Origin: Halorubrum aquaticum
Lineage (GTDB): Archaea > Halobacteriota > Halobacteria > Halobacteriales > Haloferacaceae
Reading direction: 5' to 3'
Assembly: GCF_900113615.1 (NCBI RefSeq)
Contig: NZ_FOPZ01000007.1
Coordinates: forward strand, 87,982 to 151,981
Length of the DNA: 64,000 bases
Shown: positions 34,171 through 41,870 of the stretch, one piece after another
Numbering within the stretch: position 1 is the stretch's first letter
How the letters are laid out: every line of letters starts with the position of its first letter
Translations under genes and position numbers: made by a program
The notes under the pieces: model-generated
What the model saw: only the letters and a program-made list of their open reading frames with translations
The model's database searches: none
What the model was told of the DNA's origin: nothing

Positions 34171-34300
34171 CCGCACCTCACACCCCTTCGGCCTCGTCGC
34201 CGGGCTACGGCCGGCTGCCAGTGGCGCGCAGCGCCACGCTGTCACCGGCGCTACGCGCCGGTTGCAAGCGAGAGCTTTGCTCTCGCCCTGCCGGGCGCTC
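34171..34300. repeat. Hairpin-rich dispersed element, copy 2
   Basis: Shares head CCGCACCTCAC-N9-GCCTCG and tail CCCTGCCGGGCGCTC with copy 1 at 4941-5032, but the interior is different and longer. It contains three perfect stem-loops, all with 3-base loops: GTGGCGC/GCGCCAC (34221-34237), ACCGGCGC/GCGCCGGT (34244-34262) and GCGAGAGC/GCTCTCGC (34268-34286). No coding signal. Confidence 0.65.
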
Positions 34301-34390
34301 ACGGGATCGCGCCGCCGCGAAGGCCGATCGGTCGAACCGCGTACTCGTCTCGAGCACCACGACCACGCCCGAACCGGCATCAAAAGTACC

Positions 34391-34419
34391 ATACCGTCTC
34401 CCGACCCGGTGTACGGTAT
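34391..34419 (+). promoter_or_regulatory. Inverted repeat at the aminotransferase promoter
   Basis: ATACCGT (34391-34397) and its exact inverse ACGGTAT (34413-34419) are centred 22 bases apart, two helical turns. They lie across the putative TATA/transcription start, 4-30 nt before GTG 34423. Candidate operator. Confidence 0.4.
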
Positions 34420-34422
34420 CGG

Positions 34423-35544
34423 GTGACCCCAGTGACGAAGAAACGCGAATACCGCGACGACTACCAGGACAAGACGCTGTACATCCCGGGGCCGACGGAG
34501 GTCCGCGAGGACGTCATCGAGGCGATGGCCGAGCCGATGTTCGGCCACCGCATGGACCGGATGACGGACCTCTACACCACCATCGTCGAGGACACCAAGG
34601 AGTTCCTCGGCACCGACAACGAGGTCGTGATCCTGACGGCTTCCGGCACCGAGTTCTGGGAGGCGTCGACGCTCAACCTCGTCGATGAGAACATTCTCGT
34701 ACCGACCTGCGGGAGCTTCAGCGAGCGCCACGCCAACGTCGCCGAGCGACTCGGCAAGGACGTCGACCGGCTGGAGTACGAGTGGGGCGAGGCGGTGAAA
34801 CCCGAGGACGTCCGCGATCACCTCGAATCGACGGACGAACACTACGACGTGGTCGCGACCGTGATGAACGAGTCCTCGACGGGCGTCCGGAACCCGATCG
34901 AGGAGATCGGCGACGTGATCGCCGAGTACCCGGACACCCACTTCGTCGTCGACGCGGTCTCCGCGCTCGGCGGCGACTACGTCGACATCGACGAACACGG
35001 CATCGACACGATCTTCGCGTCCACCCAGAAGGCGTTCGCGATGCCGCCGGGGCTCGCGGTCTGCGTCGTCAGCGACGACGCCTACGAGCGCGAGGTCGAG
35101 AAGGGCGACTCCTCGTGGTACGGCGGCTTCCGCCGAACCATCGACTACTACGACCGGAAGGGCCAGACCCACTCGACGCCCGCCATCCCGATCATGCTCG
35201 CCTACCGCAAGCAGATGAAACACATGCTCGAGGAGGGCCACGAGGCACGCAGCGAGCGCCACCGCGAGATGGCCGAGTACACCCGCGAGTGGGCGCGCGA
35301 GCACTTCGACGTCTTCCCCGAGGAGGGGTACGAGTCCCAGACGGTCGCCTGTATCGAGAACACGCAGGGGATCGACGTGGCCGGAACCATCGAGACGGTG
35401 AGCGAGGAGTACGACATGGCCTTCTCGAACGGCTACGGCTCGCGACTCGGCGAGGAGACGTTCCGGATCGGTCACATGGGCGAACACACCGTCGAGAGCG
35501 TCAAGGAACTCACCGACGCCATCGAGGACGTCGCCGGACTGTAG
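34423..35544 (+). CDS. Class V aminotransferase (alanine/serine-glyoxylate type)
   Basis: A 373-residue PLP enzyme of aminotransferase class V. Start of the conserved domain is LYIPGPTEVREDV; the PLP-lysine context is STQKAFAMPPGLA, and DAVSALGGD gives the cofactor-ring Asp. Family members use alanine or serine with glyoxylate, or act on purine catabolites such as ureidoglycine; which applies is unknown. The start codon is GTG 34423 or GTG 34432; no ATG is near. The frame continues open upstream to 33958, but through repeat DNA, so that is ignored. Confidence 0.88.
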   Translation: MTPVTKKREYRDDYQDKTLYIPGPTEVREDVIEAMAEPMFGHRMDRMTDLYTTIVEDTKEFLGTDNEVVILTASGTEFWEASTLNLVDENILVPTCGSFSERHANVAERLGKDVDRLEYEWGEAVKPEDVRDHLESTDEHYDVVATVMNESSTGVRNPIEEIGDVIAEYPDTHFVVDAVSALGGDYVDIDEHGIDTIFASTQKAFAMPPGLAVCVVSDDAYEREVEKGDSSWYGGFRRTIDYYDRKGQTHSTPAIPIMLAYRKQMKHMLEEGHEARSERHREMAEYTREWAREHFDVFPEEGYESQTVACIENTQGIDVAGTIETVSEEYDMAFSNGYGSRLGEETFRIGHMGEHTVESVKELTDAIEDVAGL

Positions 35545-35628
35545 CGGCCGATACTCGTCTCACGGGGTGAAAACGGGCCTCTCGACCCACCGACAAGATA
35601 TTTGGCCCGCCCCTTGGTCTCGGAGGAC

Positions 35629-36825
35629 ATGGACCGCGATTCCCTCCGCGCGGCGCTCGAGCGCTGGACCGACGCGGGCGTGATCGACGAGGAGACCGCG
35701 GCGCGGATCCGCGAGTTCGAGCGGGCGGACGACGGCGCCGAAACGGGAGACGCCACCGTCGAGCCGACCGACGGCGACGGCGACGGCGGGCTCCTCGAGG
35801 AGAACCGGGTCGTCGTCGCGCTGGCGCTGATGGGCGGCGTCCTCGTCGCCGTCGGCGTCGGCGTGTTCCTCTACGAGCGCTGGGAGTCGATCCCGGTCGT
35901 CGTTCGAGTCGCGATCCTCGTCGGGATACCCGTCGCCGCCGGGGGAAGCGGCGCGCGCCTCCGGGAGGGCTCTCCCCGGACCGCCCACGGCCTGTGGCTG
36001 CTCGCGGCGCTCTTCACCGGCGTGACCCTCTTTCGGCTGGCGGAGCTGGCCGCGGTCGTCGACGTCGATGCCGCGGAGCCGTGGCTGCTGGCGGCGTGGA
36101 CCGGGGTCGCGATCGCGATCGCGGCCGGGCTCGACTCGCGACCGATCGGGGGTGCGGGAGCCGTCCTCGGAGCCGCGACGCTCGTGTCGGCGACCGATCC
36201 GTCGGAGTTCGTGCTCCTGTTCGGCGCGTACGGCGGGCTCGTCTACGCCGCCGGACTCACCGCCGCTGGCGACCCTCCACTCGCCGCCGATGCCGACCAC
36301 GATATCCCGCGATTCACCGCGACGCTCCGCTGGGTCGGCGGGGGATTCGCGGTGGCCGCGCTCGTGCCGATCGTCGCCGTCGGGTCGCCGCCGCAGGGGA
36401 CCTCCGCCGGAACCGTCCTCCTCGTCGCGGCGAGCGCCGTCGCCGCCGCGGTCGCGGTCGGCCGCGCCGGCGGCGACCGGCTCGCGCGATACGCGGCCGC
36501 GCCCGCGGTCGCCGCTCCCGCGGCGGCCGTGCTCGTGTGGACCCTCACCGGGCGCGTCGGCGACTTCGCGGGCTCGCTCGTCGCGCTCGCCTGCCTGCTC
36601 GCGCTCGTGTTGGCGCTCGTCGTCGGAGCGGTGGGGCTCCGGGAGGCCGCACCGGCGAACGTGGCCGCGCTGGGGTTCGTGCTCGGCGTGCTCGCCTTCC
36701 TCGTCGGTCCGATCGGCGACGCGATCTCGGGCTCGCTGGCGCTCGTCGCCGCCGGGACGGTCCTGCTCGCCGCGGGGCTCGGTGCCGAGCGCGGCCGACG
36801 GGCGGTGCTCGCGCGGATCGGCTGA
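35629..36825 (+). CDS. DUF2157-type multi-pass membrane protein
   Basis: A 398-residue protein. The first 35 residues (RAALERWTDAGVIDEETAARIREFE) are the soluble DUF2157-like start, followed by an acidic linker and about 12 hydrophobic segments, many Ala/Val/Gly-rich. Function unknown. GATATTTG (35597-35604) is a TATA box 29 nt before the ATG at 35629. Convergent with the GDT1-like gene. Confidence 0.8.
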   Translation: MDRDSLRAALERWTDAGVIDEETAARIREFERADDGAETGDATVEPTDGDGDGGLLEENRVVVALALMGGVLVAVGVGVFLYERWESIPVVVRVAILVGIPVAAGGSGARLREGSPRTAHGLWLLAALFTGVTLFRLAELAAVVDVDAAEPWLLAAWTGVAIAIAAGLDSRPIGGAGAVLGAATLVSATDPSEFVLLFGAYGGLVYAAGLTAAGDPPLAADADHDIPRFTATLRWVGGGFAVAALVPIVAVGSPPQGTSAGTVLLVAASAVAAAVAVGRAGGDRLARYAAAPAVAAPAAAVLVWTLTGRVGDFAGSLVALACLLALVLALVVGAVGLREAAPANVAALGFVLGVLAFLVGPIGDAISGSLALVAAGTVLLAAGLGAERGRRAVLARIG

Positions 36826-36872
36826 GCGCGAAGGCGAGACGGGAAACGACGGTTCGGAGACGCGAGCGGCGG

Positions 36873-37574
36873 TCAGACCGCCCCGGCGAGCGCGTCGATG
36901 CCGGTCTCCCACAGCGAGAACCCGAGAAGGACGCTCGCGGCGAAATCGAGCGCGAAGAAGCAGAACAGCGCCGCCCCGGCGAAGTGCGCCTTCCGGAGGT
37001 CGAACCGGTGGGAGAAGCGGTGGAAGAAGTACGCGTTCGCGAGGCTGATCGGGATGATGGCGAGCATCTCCCCGGTCCAGATCGCGGTCGGGAACGCGCC
37101 GTACTGGGTGGCCAGCGAGATCGTGACGAGCTGGGTCTTGTCGCCGAACTCGCCGAACGCCATCATCGCGAAGATCGGGAGGAATCCGCCGAACCGATTC
37201 GGAACCCGCCAGCCGACGAGCGGGACCCGCACGTCGAGTTCGCCGCCGTCGGTCAGCGAACCGGTGGCCGCCTCGGGGTCGTCGGCGTCGGGATCGGGCG
37301 CGCTCCGGTAGAGCAGGTACGCGAAGACCGAGAACAGCACCGCCGTCATCGCGTCCAGATAGATCCCCGGCAGCGCCTCGGTGATCGCCTGCCCGAACCG
37401 GATCTCGAGGACCGTCCAGCCGGCGAACGCCGCCGCGGCCGCGCTCACGACCACGGCGGGCCGGTAGCGCGTCGAGAGTCCGGCGATCAGGAGTTGGACC
37501 TTCTCGCCGGGGAGGACCGCGAGCTGTGCGCCGGCGGCGATGAGGACGACGGTCAGCCACGTGGTCTCGGTCAT
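36873..37574 (-). CDS. GDT1/TMEM165-family cation transporter
   Basis: A 233-residue membrane protein with the two-repeat UPF0016 (GDT1) layout: three helices, an acidic loop, and three helices. The second repeat has the intact signature EFGDKTQ. The first repeat reads LPGEKVQ where E-x-G-D-K-T is expected, so only one canonical motif remains. Family members export or import Mn or Ca in exchange for protons. The change in the first motif may alter ion choice; this is inference. Confidence 0.8.
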   Translation of the reverse strand: MTETTWLTVVLIAAGAQLAVLPGEKVQLLIAGLSTRYRPAVVVSAAAAAFAGWTVLEIRFGQAITEALPGIYLDAMTAVLFSVFAYLLYRSAPDPDADDPEAATGSLTDGGELDVRVPLVGWRVPNRFGGFLPIFAMMAFGEFGDKTQLVTISLATQYGAFPTAIWTGEMLAIIPISLANAYFFHRFSHRFDLRKAHFAGAALFCFFALDFAASVLLGFSLWETGIDALAGAV

Positions 37575-37654
37575 CGGGTATCGACTCGTCGAAGCGTCGA
37601 CGGGCGAGATTTAGAGACGGCTAAAAGAAGTGTTTTGCGCATACGGAAAACCGG

Positions 37655-37954
37655 TCACAGCCAGAGTAACTGGGCGTGCCGGGTGCCGTCGAACTCCAGG
37701 ACCGCCTCCTCGTCGACGAGCCCCGCGTCGACCGCGACGCCGACCGCCTCCCGACCGACGAGGTTCCCGACCTGCGCGCGGTGAAGCGCGGCGACGACCG
37801 CCTCGGCGTCGGCCTCGACGGCGTCGTCGCCGCCGTAGAACTCCTCCGTCACCGAGAGGCTGGCGCGTCCGTTGTCGTAGGTCTCGCCGAGACAGTCGGC
37901 GTCACAGACCGAGACGAGCGTCCCTTCCGGCGTCTCTCGCTCCCGAAGCAGCAT
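37655..37954 (-). CDS. DUF424-family protein
   Basis: A 99-residue archaeal protein matching the DUF424 pattern: it starts MLLRERETPEGTLVSVCD and includes CLGETY and VGREAVGVAVDAGLV. Function unknown; the family is widespread in Euryarchaeota. Its ATG directly abuts the TAG of the TPR gene (37955-37957), which implies translation coupled to it. T4 tracts on the minus strand just after the stop may terminate the transcript. Confidence 0.8.
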   Translation of the reverse strand: MLLRERETPEGTLVSVCDADCLGETYDNGRASLSVTEEFYGGDDAVEADAEAVVAALHRAQVGNLVGREAVGVAVDAGLVDEEAVLEFDGTRHAQLLWL

Positions 37955-38860
37955 CTAGAAGCCCTCTGGACCCTCCCCCTGAAGCTCGCGCTCCGGTTCG
38001 CCCGAATCGGAGCCTTCGGGCCGGCCGCCTCGACCGGGCTGCCCGCCCCGGCCGCCTCGACCTCCTCGGCCGCCAACGCCGCCTGCGTCGCCGCGGCCGC
38101 CCATGCCGCCCTGTCCGGCCTGTTCCTCGACCATCCGTTCCTCGGCCTCCCGGCGGATCTCCTCGGCGCGGTCGGCGACCTCCTCGGCCTGCTCGTGTTC
38201 GCCAGCCTCCTCCAGCGCGCGGGCCTTCTCCTCCAACACGCCCGCGTCGCGGTAGCCGAGGCGGATCGCGTTGTCGAAGCAGTTGACGGCGTCCTCGTGG
38301 AGGCCGCGTTCGACGAGCAGGAAGCCCCGATTGTACCACGCTTGCGCGAACCGCGGGTCGATCTCGACGGCGCGCTCGGCGTGTTCGAGCGCCTGCTCGT
38401 GGCGACCGAACTCCCAGAGCGCGTACGCGAGGTTCGTCTCGGCGCTCGCGGCGTGTTCGGAGTCGTCGTCGATGCGCAGCGCCTCCTGATACGCGCCGAT
38501 CGCCTCGTCGTACTCCTCGAGCTCCGCGTGGGCCGCGCCCTTGTTCACCCACGCCTCCTGTGCCTCCAGCGAGTCCTCCTCGGCGAACCGGGCGGCGCGC
38601 TCGAACGTCTCGGTCGCCTCCTCGAACCGGTTGATCCCCATGTACGACAGGCCCACGTCGATCAGCCGCTCGACGTCGACGGCGTCGCTCTCGACGTTCC
38701 GGCGGTCGAGCACGTCGGTGAGGACCCGGGAGTCGACCGGGTCGACCGTGGTCGGGTCCGCGTCCAGCTCCTCGGGATCGAGGGTGAACTCCTCGTAGTC
38801 GGCGTCGACGCCCTGGCCCGCGGAGAACTCGTGGCGGTCCGCGTCGCGCTCGTCGGTCAT
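37955..38860 (-). CDS. Tetratricopeptide repeat protein with glycine-arginine tail
   Basis: A 301-residue protein. Residues 60-240 contain about five TPR units (NRFEEATETFERAARF, AWVNKGAAHAELEEYDEAI, AQAWYNRGFLLVERGLHEDAV). The end is a low-complexity RGG-type tail, GGRGGRGGRGG, that in other proteins contacts RNA. No signal peptide. It probably scaffolds a protein or RNP complex. AACCCTTACCC (about 38887-38896) is a likely TATA box for the ATG at 38860. Directly abuts the DUF424 gene. Confidence 0.85.
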   Translation of the reverse strand: MTDERDADRHEFSAGQGVDADYEEFTLDPEELDADPTTVDPVDSRVLTDVLDRRNVESDAVDVERLIDVGLSYMGINRFEEATETFERAARFAEEDSLEAQEAWVNKGAAHAELEEYDEAIGAYQEALRIDDDSEHAASAETNLAYALWEFGRHEQALEHAERAVEIDPRFAQAWYNRGFLLVERGLHEDAVNCFDNAIRLGYRDAGVLEEKARALEEAGEHEQAEEVADRAEEIRREAEERMVEEQAGQGGMGGRGDAGGVGGRGGRGGRGGQPGRGGRPEGSDSGEPERELQGEGPEGF

Positions 38861-39006
38861 ATACCCGGATCTGTCGGTCACGGCGGGTAAGGGTTACGTC
38901 GGGGGACGAGCTGGGACAATGTCCCACGGTACCACGACACAGAGTTAAATTCGGGTTTCGTTCACCCGGAACTTTATGTACCTTACTCGAGTGATGTTAC
39001 TCGGTA

Positions 39007-40008
39007 ATGTCTACCAACAAGCTCTCCACGGCCATCACCCCGCGACGACAGGTCGCGGTCGTCGTGTTGGCCGCCGCGTTGCTCGGCGCGACCGTCGCCC
39101 CGAGCGTGTACGCGGCGACCAACGAGACGAGCGACACGGTGGCCGTCGTCGAAGTCGAAGGCCCCGTCAACTCGGCCCTCGCGGACGACGTCGAAAGCGA
39201 ACTCGCAGCGATCCGCGGCAACGACTCCGTCGGTGCCGTCGTCTTAAAGATCGACACGCCCGGCGGCGCGCCGGTCGCGTCCGAACGCATGTACAAGGCG
39301 GTCCAGCGCACGAGCCAGCAGATGCCGGTCATCGCGAGCGTTCAGGCGATGAGCGCCTCCGGCGGCTACTACGCGATGGCTCCCGCCGACGACATCTACG
39401 TGCTTCCCACCTCGCAGGTCGGGAGCATCGGACTGAACGCGCCCGCGCCGCAGACGACCCCGCCCGTCTCCGGACCGAGCGGCCCCGACAAGGCCGGCGG
39501 CAACGAGATCCAGGGATGGGCCGAACAGCAGACGCTCGCCGACACCTTCATCGACGCGATGATGGCCGAGCGCGGCGACGAGTTCCAGATGCCCCGCGAG
39601 CAGGTCGCACAGGCCGACGTCTACCTCGGCACCGAGGCCGTCCAGAACGGCTTCGCCGACGAGATCGGCTCGCTCAACGAGGCGGTCCACGAGGCCGCGA
39701 CCCGCGCGGACCTCGGGGATTACCGGGTCGACACGCGCGAGACCGGACTCGACACCGGACTCCCGATCCTGCTCCGGACCGACTCGCAGGTCGTCGCGGT
39801 GTACGCGAACGACCCGGGCTACGCCGACGTCGAACCGATGCCCTCCACGTACATCCACCTCGAGGCGATCCCGCACGTCGACACGGTAGAGCGGTTCGCC
39901 CGAAGCGACCTCGGCGTCGACGAGGCGGGTACTGACGGAAGCGCCGGCACGACCACCTCCGCCGCGAACGACACCGCAGCCTCCCTCTCCGGGGGTGTCT
40001 CCGCGTGA
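39007..40008 (+). CDS. sppA: Signal peptide peptidase SppA-like (family S49)
   Basis: A 333-residue serine peptidase of clan SK. A signal anchor (VAVVVLAAALLGATVAPSVYA) is followed by the protease fold. The nucleophile is the second Ser of MSASGGYYAM (near residue 118). A candidate Lys partner is 44 residues later in GPDK; the spacing is a little shorter than in known archaeal SppA. It would degrade cleaved signal peptides or membrane segments outside the cytoplasm. CTTTATGTA (38972-38980) is the TATA box. The stop overlaps the next gene by 4 bases (GTGA). Confidence 0.82.
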   Translation: MSTNKLSTAITPRRQVAVVVLAAALLGATVAPSVYAATNETSDTVAVVEVEGPVNSALADDVESELAAIRGNDSVGAVVLKIDTPGGAPVASERMYKAVQRTSQQMPVIASVQAMSASGGYYAMAPADDIYVLPTSQVGSIGLNAPAPQTTPPVSGPSGPDKAGGNEIQGWAEQQTLADTFIDAMMAERGDEFQMPREQVAQADVYLGTEAVQNGFADEIGSLNEAVHEAATRADLGDYRVDTRETGLDTGLPILLRTDSQVVAVYANDPGYADVEPMPSTYIHLEAIPHVDTVERFARSDLGVDEAGTDGSAGTTTSAANDTAASLSGGVSA

Positions 40009-41084
40009 GTCGCATCGGAACCCTCGCGGTCGCGTTCCTCGTGACGTTCGCGACGATCGCCGGCGGCGCGGCCGTCGCCGGCTACGCGACGGCCGACGGC
40101 GCGGCACCCGCCCCGGAGATCGAGAACGAGCACTACCAGTCGACGGACGTGATCGAGGACGACGACCCGGGCGAGGCGACCGTCGAGCTGTCAAGCGACG
40201 CGGAGTCACAGACGGTCCTCATCGATCCCGGCGTCCAGGCGGCGAGCGGCGGCGTGGCGATCAACCCGCTGTCGCTCATCGGAATGGCCGGCGGCGGCGT
40301 CGCCGACCGCGACATCCGCCCGCTGGCGAACGCCCTCATCGAGAACGGCCACGACGTGCGGGTGTACACGCCGGAGGCGAACCAACAGCAGTTCCCGAGC
40401 CAGCCGGGAGCGTCCGGCCCGACGCCGCTCGGCGAGGACCTCGCCGAGGCGGACGCCTTCGTCACGTTCCGGACCGACTACGGCGAGGACGAGCTCGCGG
40501 ACATCGAGACGTTCGTCGAGGCGGACGGTCGGATGGTGCTGGCGACGGAGCCCGACGCGACGTTCAGCCAGTCCGGACCGACGTCGCTCGACGCCACGCT
40601 CGGAACCACCACCGAGCCCGGGTACGTGTACAACATGGCCGAGAACGACCTGAACTACCAGCGGGTGTACGCGGAGCCGACCGGCGACTCCGCGCTGACC
40701 GAGGGGGTCGACCGGGCGATGTTCTCGACGGTGACGCCCGTCGGGACGGCCGCCGAGGGCGGCGACGAGTTCCGGCCGATCGACGGCAGCGAGCTGTCGA
40801 CGACGCGCTCTTCGACCGACGCGCCGCTTCTCGCCCGCGACGACGGCGTCGTCGTGGTCGGCGATAGCGACTTCCTCTCGCCGGAGAACGCCGCGCGCGC
40901 CGACAACGATGTCCTGATCGGGAACCTGGCGGACTTCCTCGTGGAGAACGACAGGGACCCGGAGACGCAGCCGCCGGAGACGCAGCCGGAGGGACCGACC
41001 GGCCCGACCGCGCCGACACAGCCCACGCAACCGCCGACGCAGCCCGAACAGCCGCCGACGAACACGACCAACACGACGGCCTGA
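40005..41084 (+). CDS. Secreted/anchored DUF4350-like protein
   Basis: A 359-residue protein with a signal or anchor helix (residues 5-25). A DUF4350-like domain follows (DIRPLANALIENGHDVRVYTPEANQ, and DGVVVVGDSDFLSPENA). The last 40 residues are a Pro/Thr/Gln-rich spacer that may span the S-layer. DUF4350 resembles ThuA/GATase-like folds, but no catalytic Cys is evident. It overlaps the SppA-like gene as GTGA, so the two are made together and may act together. A T6 tract 43 nt after the stop ends the unit. Confidence 0.75.
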   Translation: MSRIGTLAVAFLVTFATIAGGAAVAGYATADGAAPAPEIENEHYQSTDVIEDDDPGEATVELSSDAESQTVLIDPGVQAASGGVAINPLSLIGMAGGGVADRDIRPLANALIENGHDVRVYTPEANQQQFPSQPGASGPTPLGEDLAEADAFVTFRTDYGEDELADIETFVEADGRMVLATEPDATFSQSGPTSLDATLGTTTEPGYVYNMAENDLNYQRVYAEPTGDSALTEGVDRAMFSTVTPVGTAAEGGDEFRPIDGSELSTTRSSTDAPLLARDDGVVVVGDSDFLSPENAARADNDVLIGNLADFLVENDRDPETQPPETQPEGPTGPTAPTQPTQPPTQPEQPPTNTTNTTA

Positions 41085-41127
41085 CGAGGGCCGTCCGATT
41101 CGTCGCTGAACCACACGGCAGAATCGA

Positions 41128-41133
41128 TTTTTT
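41128..41133 (+). terminator. T6 terminator after the SppA-DUF4350 pair
   Basis: A T6 tract 43 nt after the DUF4350 stop in GC-rich DNA. It could also act as the TATA-like element for thpR downstream. Confidence 0.5.
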
Positions 41134-41172
41134 CGGTCGAACGGCACCGGTAGCGTCGGCTCGGCGGAAGCC

Positions 41173-41829
41173 ATGAGTCCCCGGCGACTCGATCCCCTCC
41201 CGTCCATGTCGTCGTCGCCATCGTCGTCGTCCACCTCGTCATCGGCAGCGTCGTCCTCGTCGTCCGTCCGGGCGTTCTTCGCCGTCGAGCTGCCCGACGA
41301 CCTCGCGGAGCCGATCGCCGACCTCCAGTCGTCGCTCGCGGACGCGCCGGGGATCCGGCCCACCGACCCGAGCCAGGCACACCTCACCCTGAAGTTCCTC
41401 GGCGACGTCGCTGCCGCGGACCTCGACGGCGTGCGTGCCGCCGGAGAGCGCGCGGTCGACCGCGCCGGAGTCGAACCGTTCGACTGTACGGTCAAGGGGC
41501 TCGGCGTCTTCCCCTCGCTCGAGTACGTCTCCGTCGTCTGGGCCGGGATCGGGAGGGGAAGCGAGGAACTGACCGACCTCCACGAGGCGCTGGAGGCGGA
41601 GACGACCGCGCTCGGCTTCGAGCCCGAGGAGCACGCGTTCACGCCGCACGTCACCCTCGCGCGGATGGACGACGGCCGCGAGAAGGACCTCGTTCGGGAG
41701 GTCGTCCGCGAGCGGGACCCCGAACTCGGGAGGTTCGAGGTCGAGGAAGTCCGGCTGATCGAGTCGACGCTGACGGAGTCGGGACCGGTCTACGACCCGA
41801 TCGAGACGTTCGCGCTCGGATCCCGTTGA
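41173..41829 (+). CDS. thpR: RNA 2',3'-cyclic phosphodiesterase (ThpR-like)
   Basis: A 218-residue 2H phosphoesterase with two canonical motifs, HLTLKFLG and HVTLARM, which supply the catalytic histidine pairs. It opens 2',3'-cyclic phosphates on RNA ends. The first 31 residues include a Ser run coded mainly by TCG/TCC triplets, absent from typical ThpR, whose core starts at VRAFFAVELPDD. Start 41173 follows from the nearest TATA-like element; ATG 41206 is the alternative. It is convergent with the CNNM gene. Confidence 0.88.
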   Translation: MSPRRLDPLPSMSSSPSSSSTSSSAASSSSSVRAFFAVELPDDLAEPIADLQSSLADAPGIRPTDPSQAHLTLKFLGDVAAADLDGVRAAGERAVDRAGVEPFDCTVKGLGVFPSLEYVSVVWAGIGRGSEELTDLHEALEAETTALGFEPEEHAFTPHVTLARMDDGREKDLVREVVRERDPELGRFEVEEVRLIESTLTESGPVYDPIETFALGSR

Positions 41830-41870
41830 GCCCGGCGGCGGTTCTGCCGGCGATCCTGGCGTTCAGCCCT

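Noticed and set aside
33958..34422. In-frame N-terminal extension of the aminotransferase
   Set aside because: The frame is open by chance through palindromes, a direct repeat and the hairpin element; the family starts near residue LYIPGPTEV.
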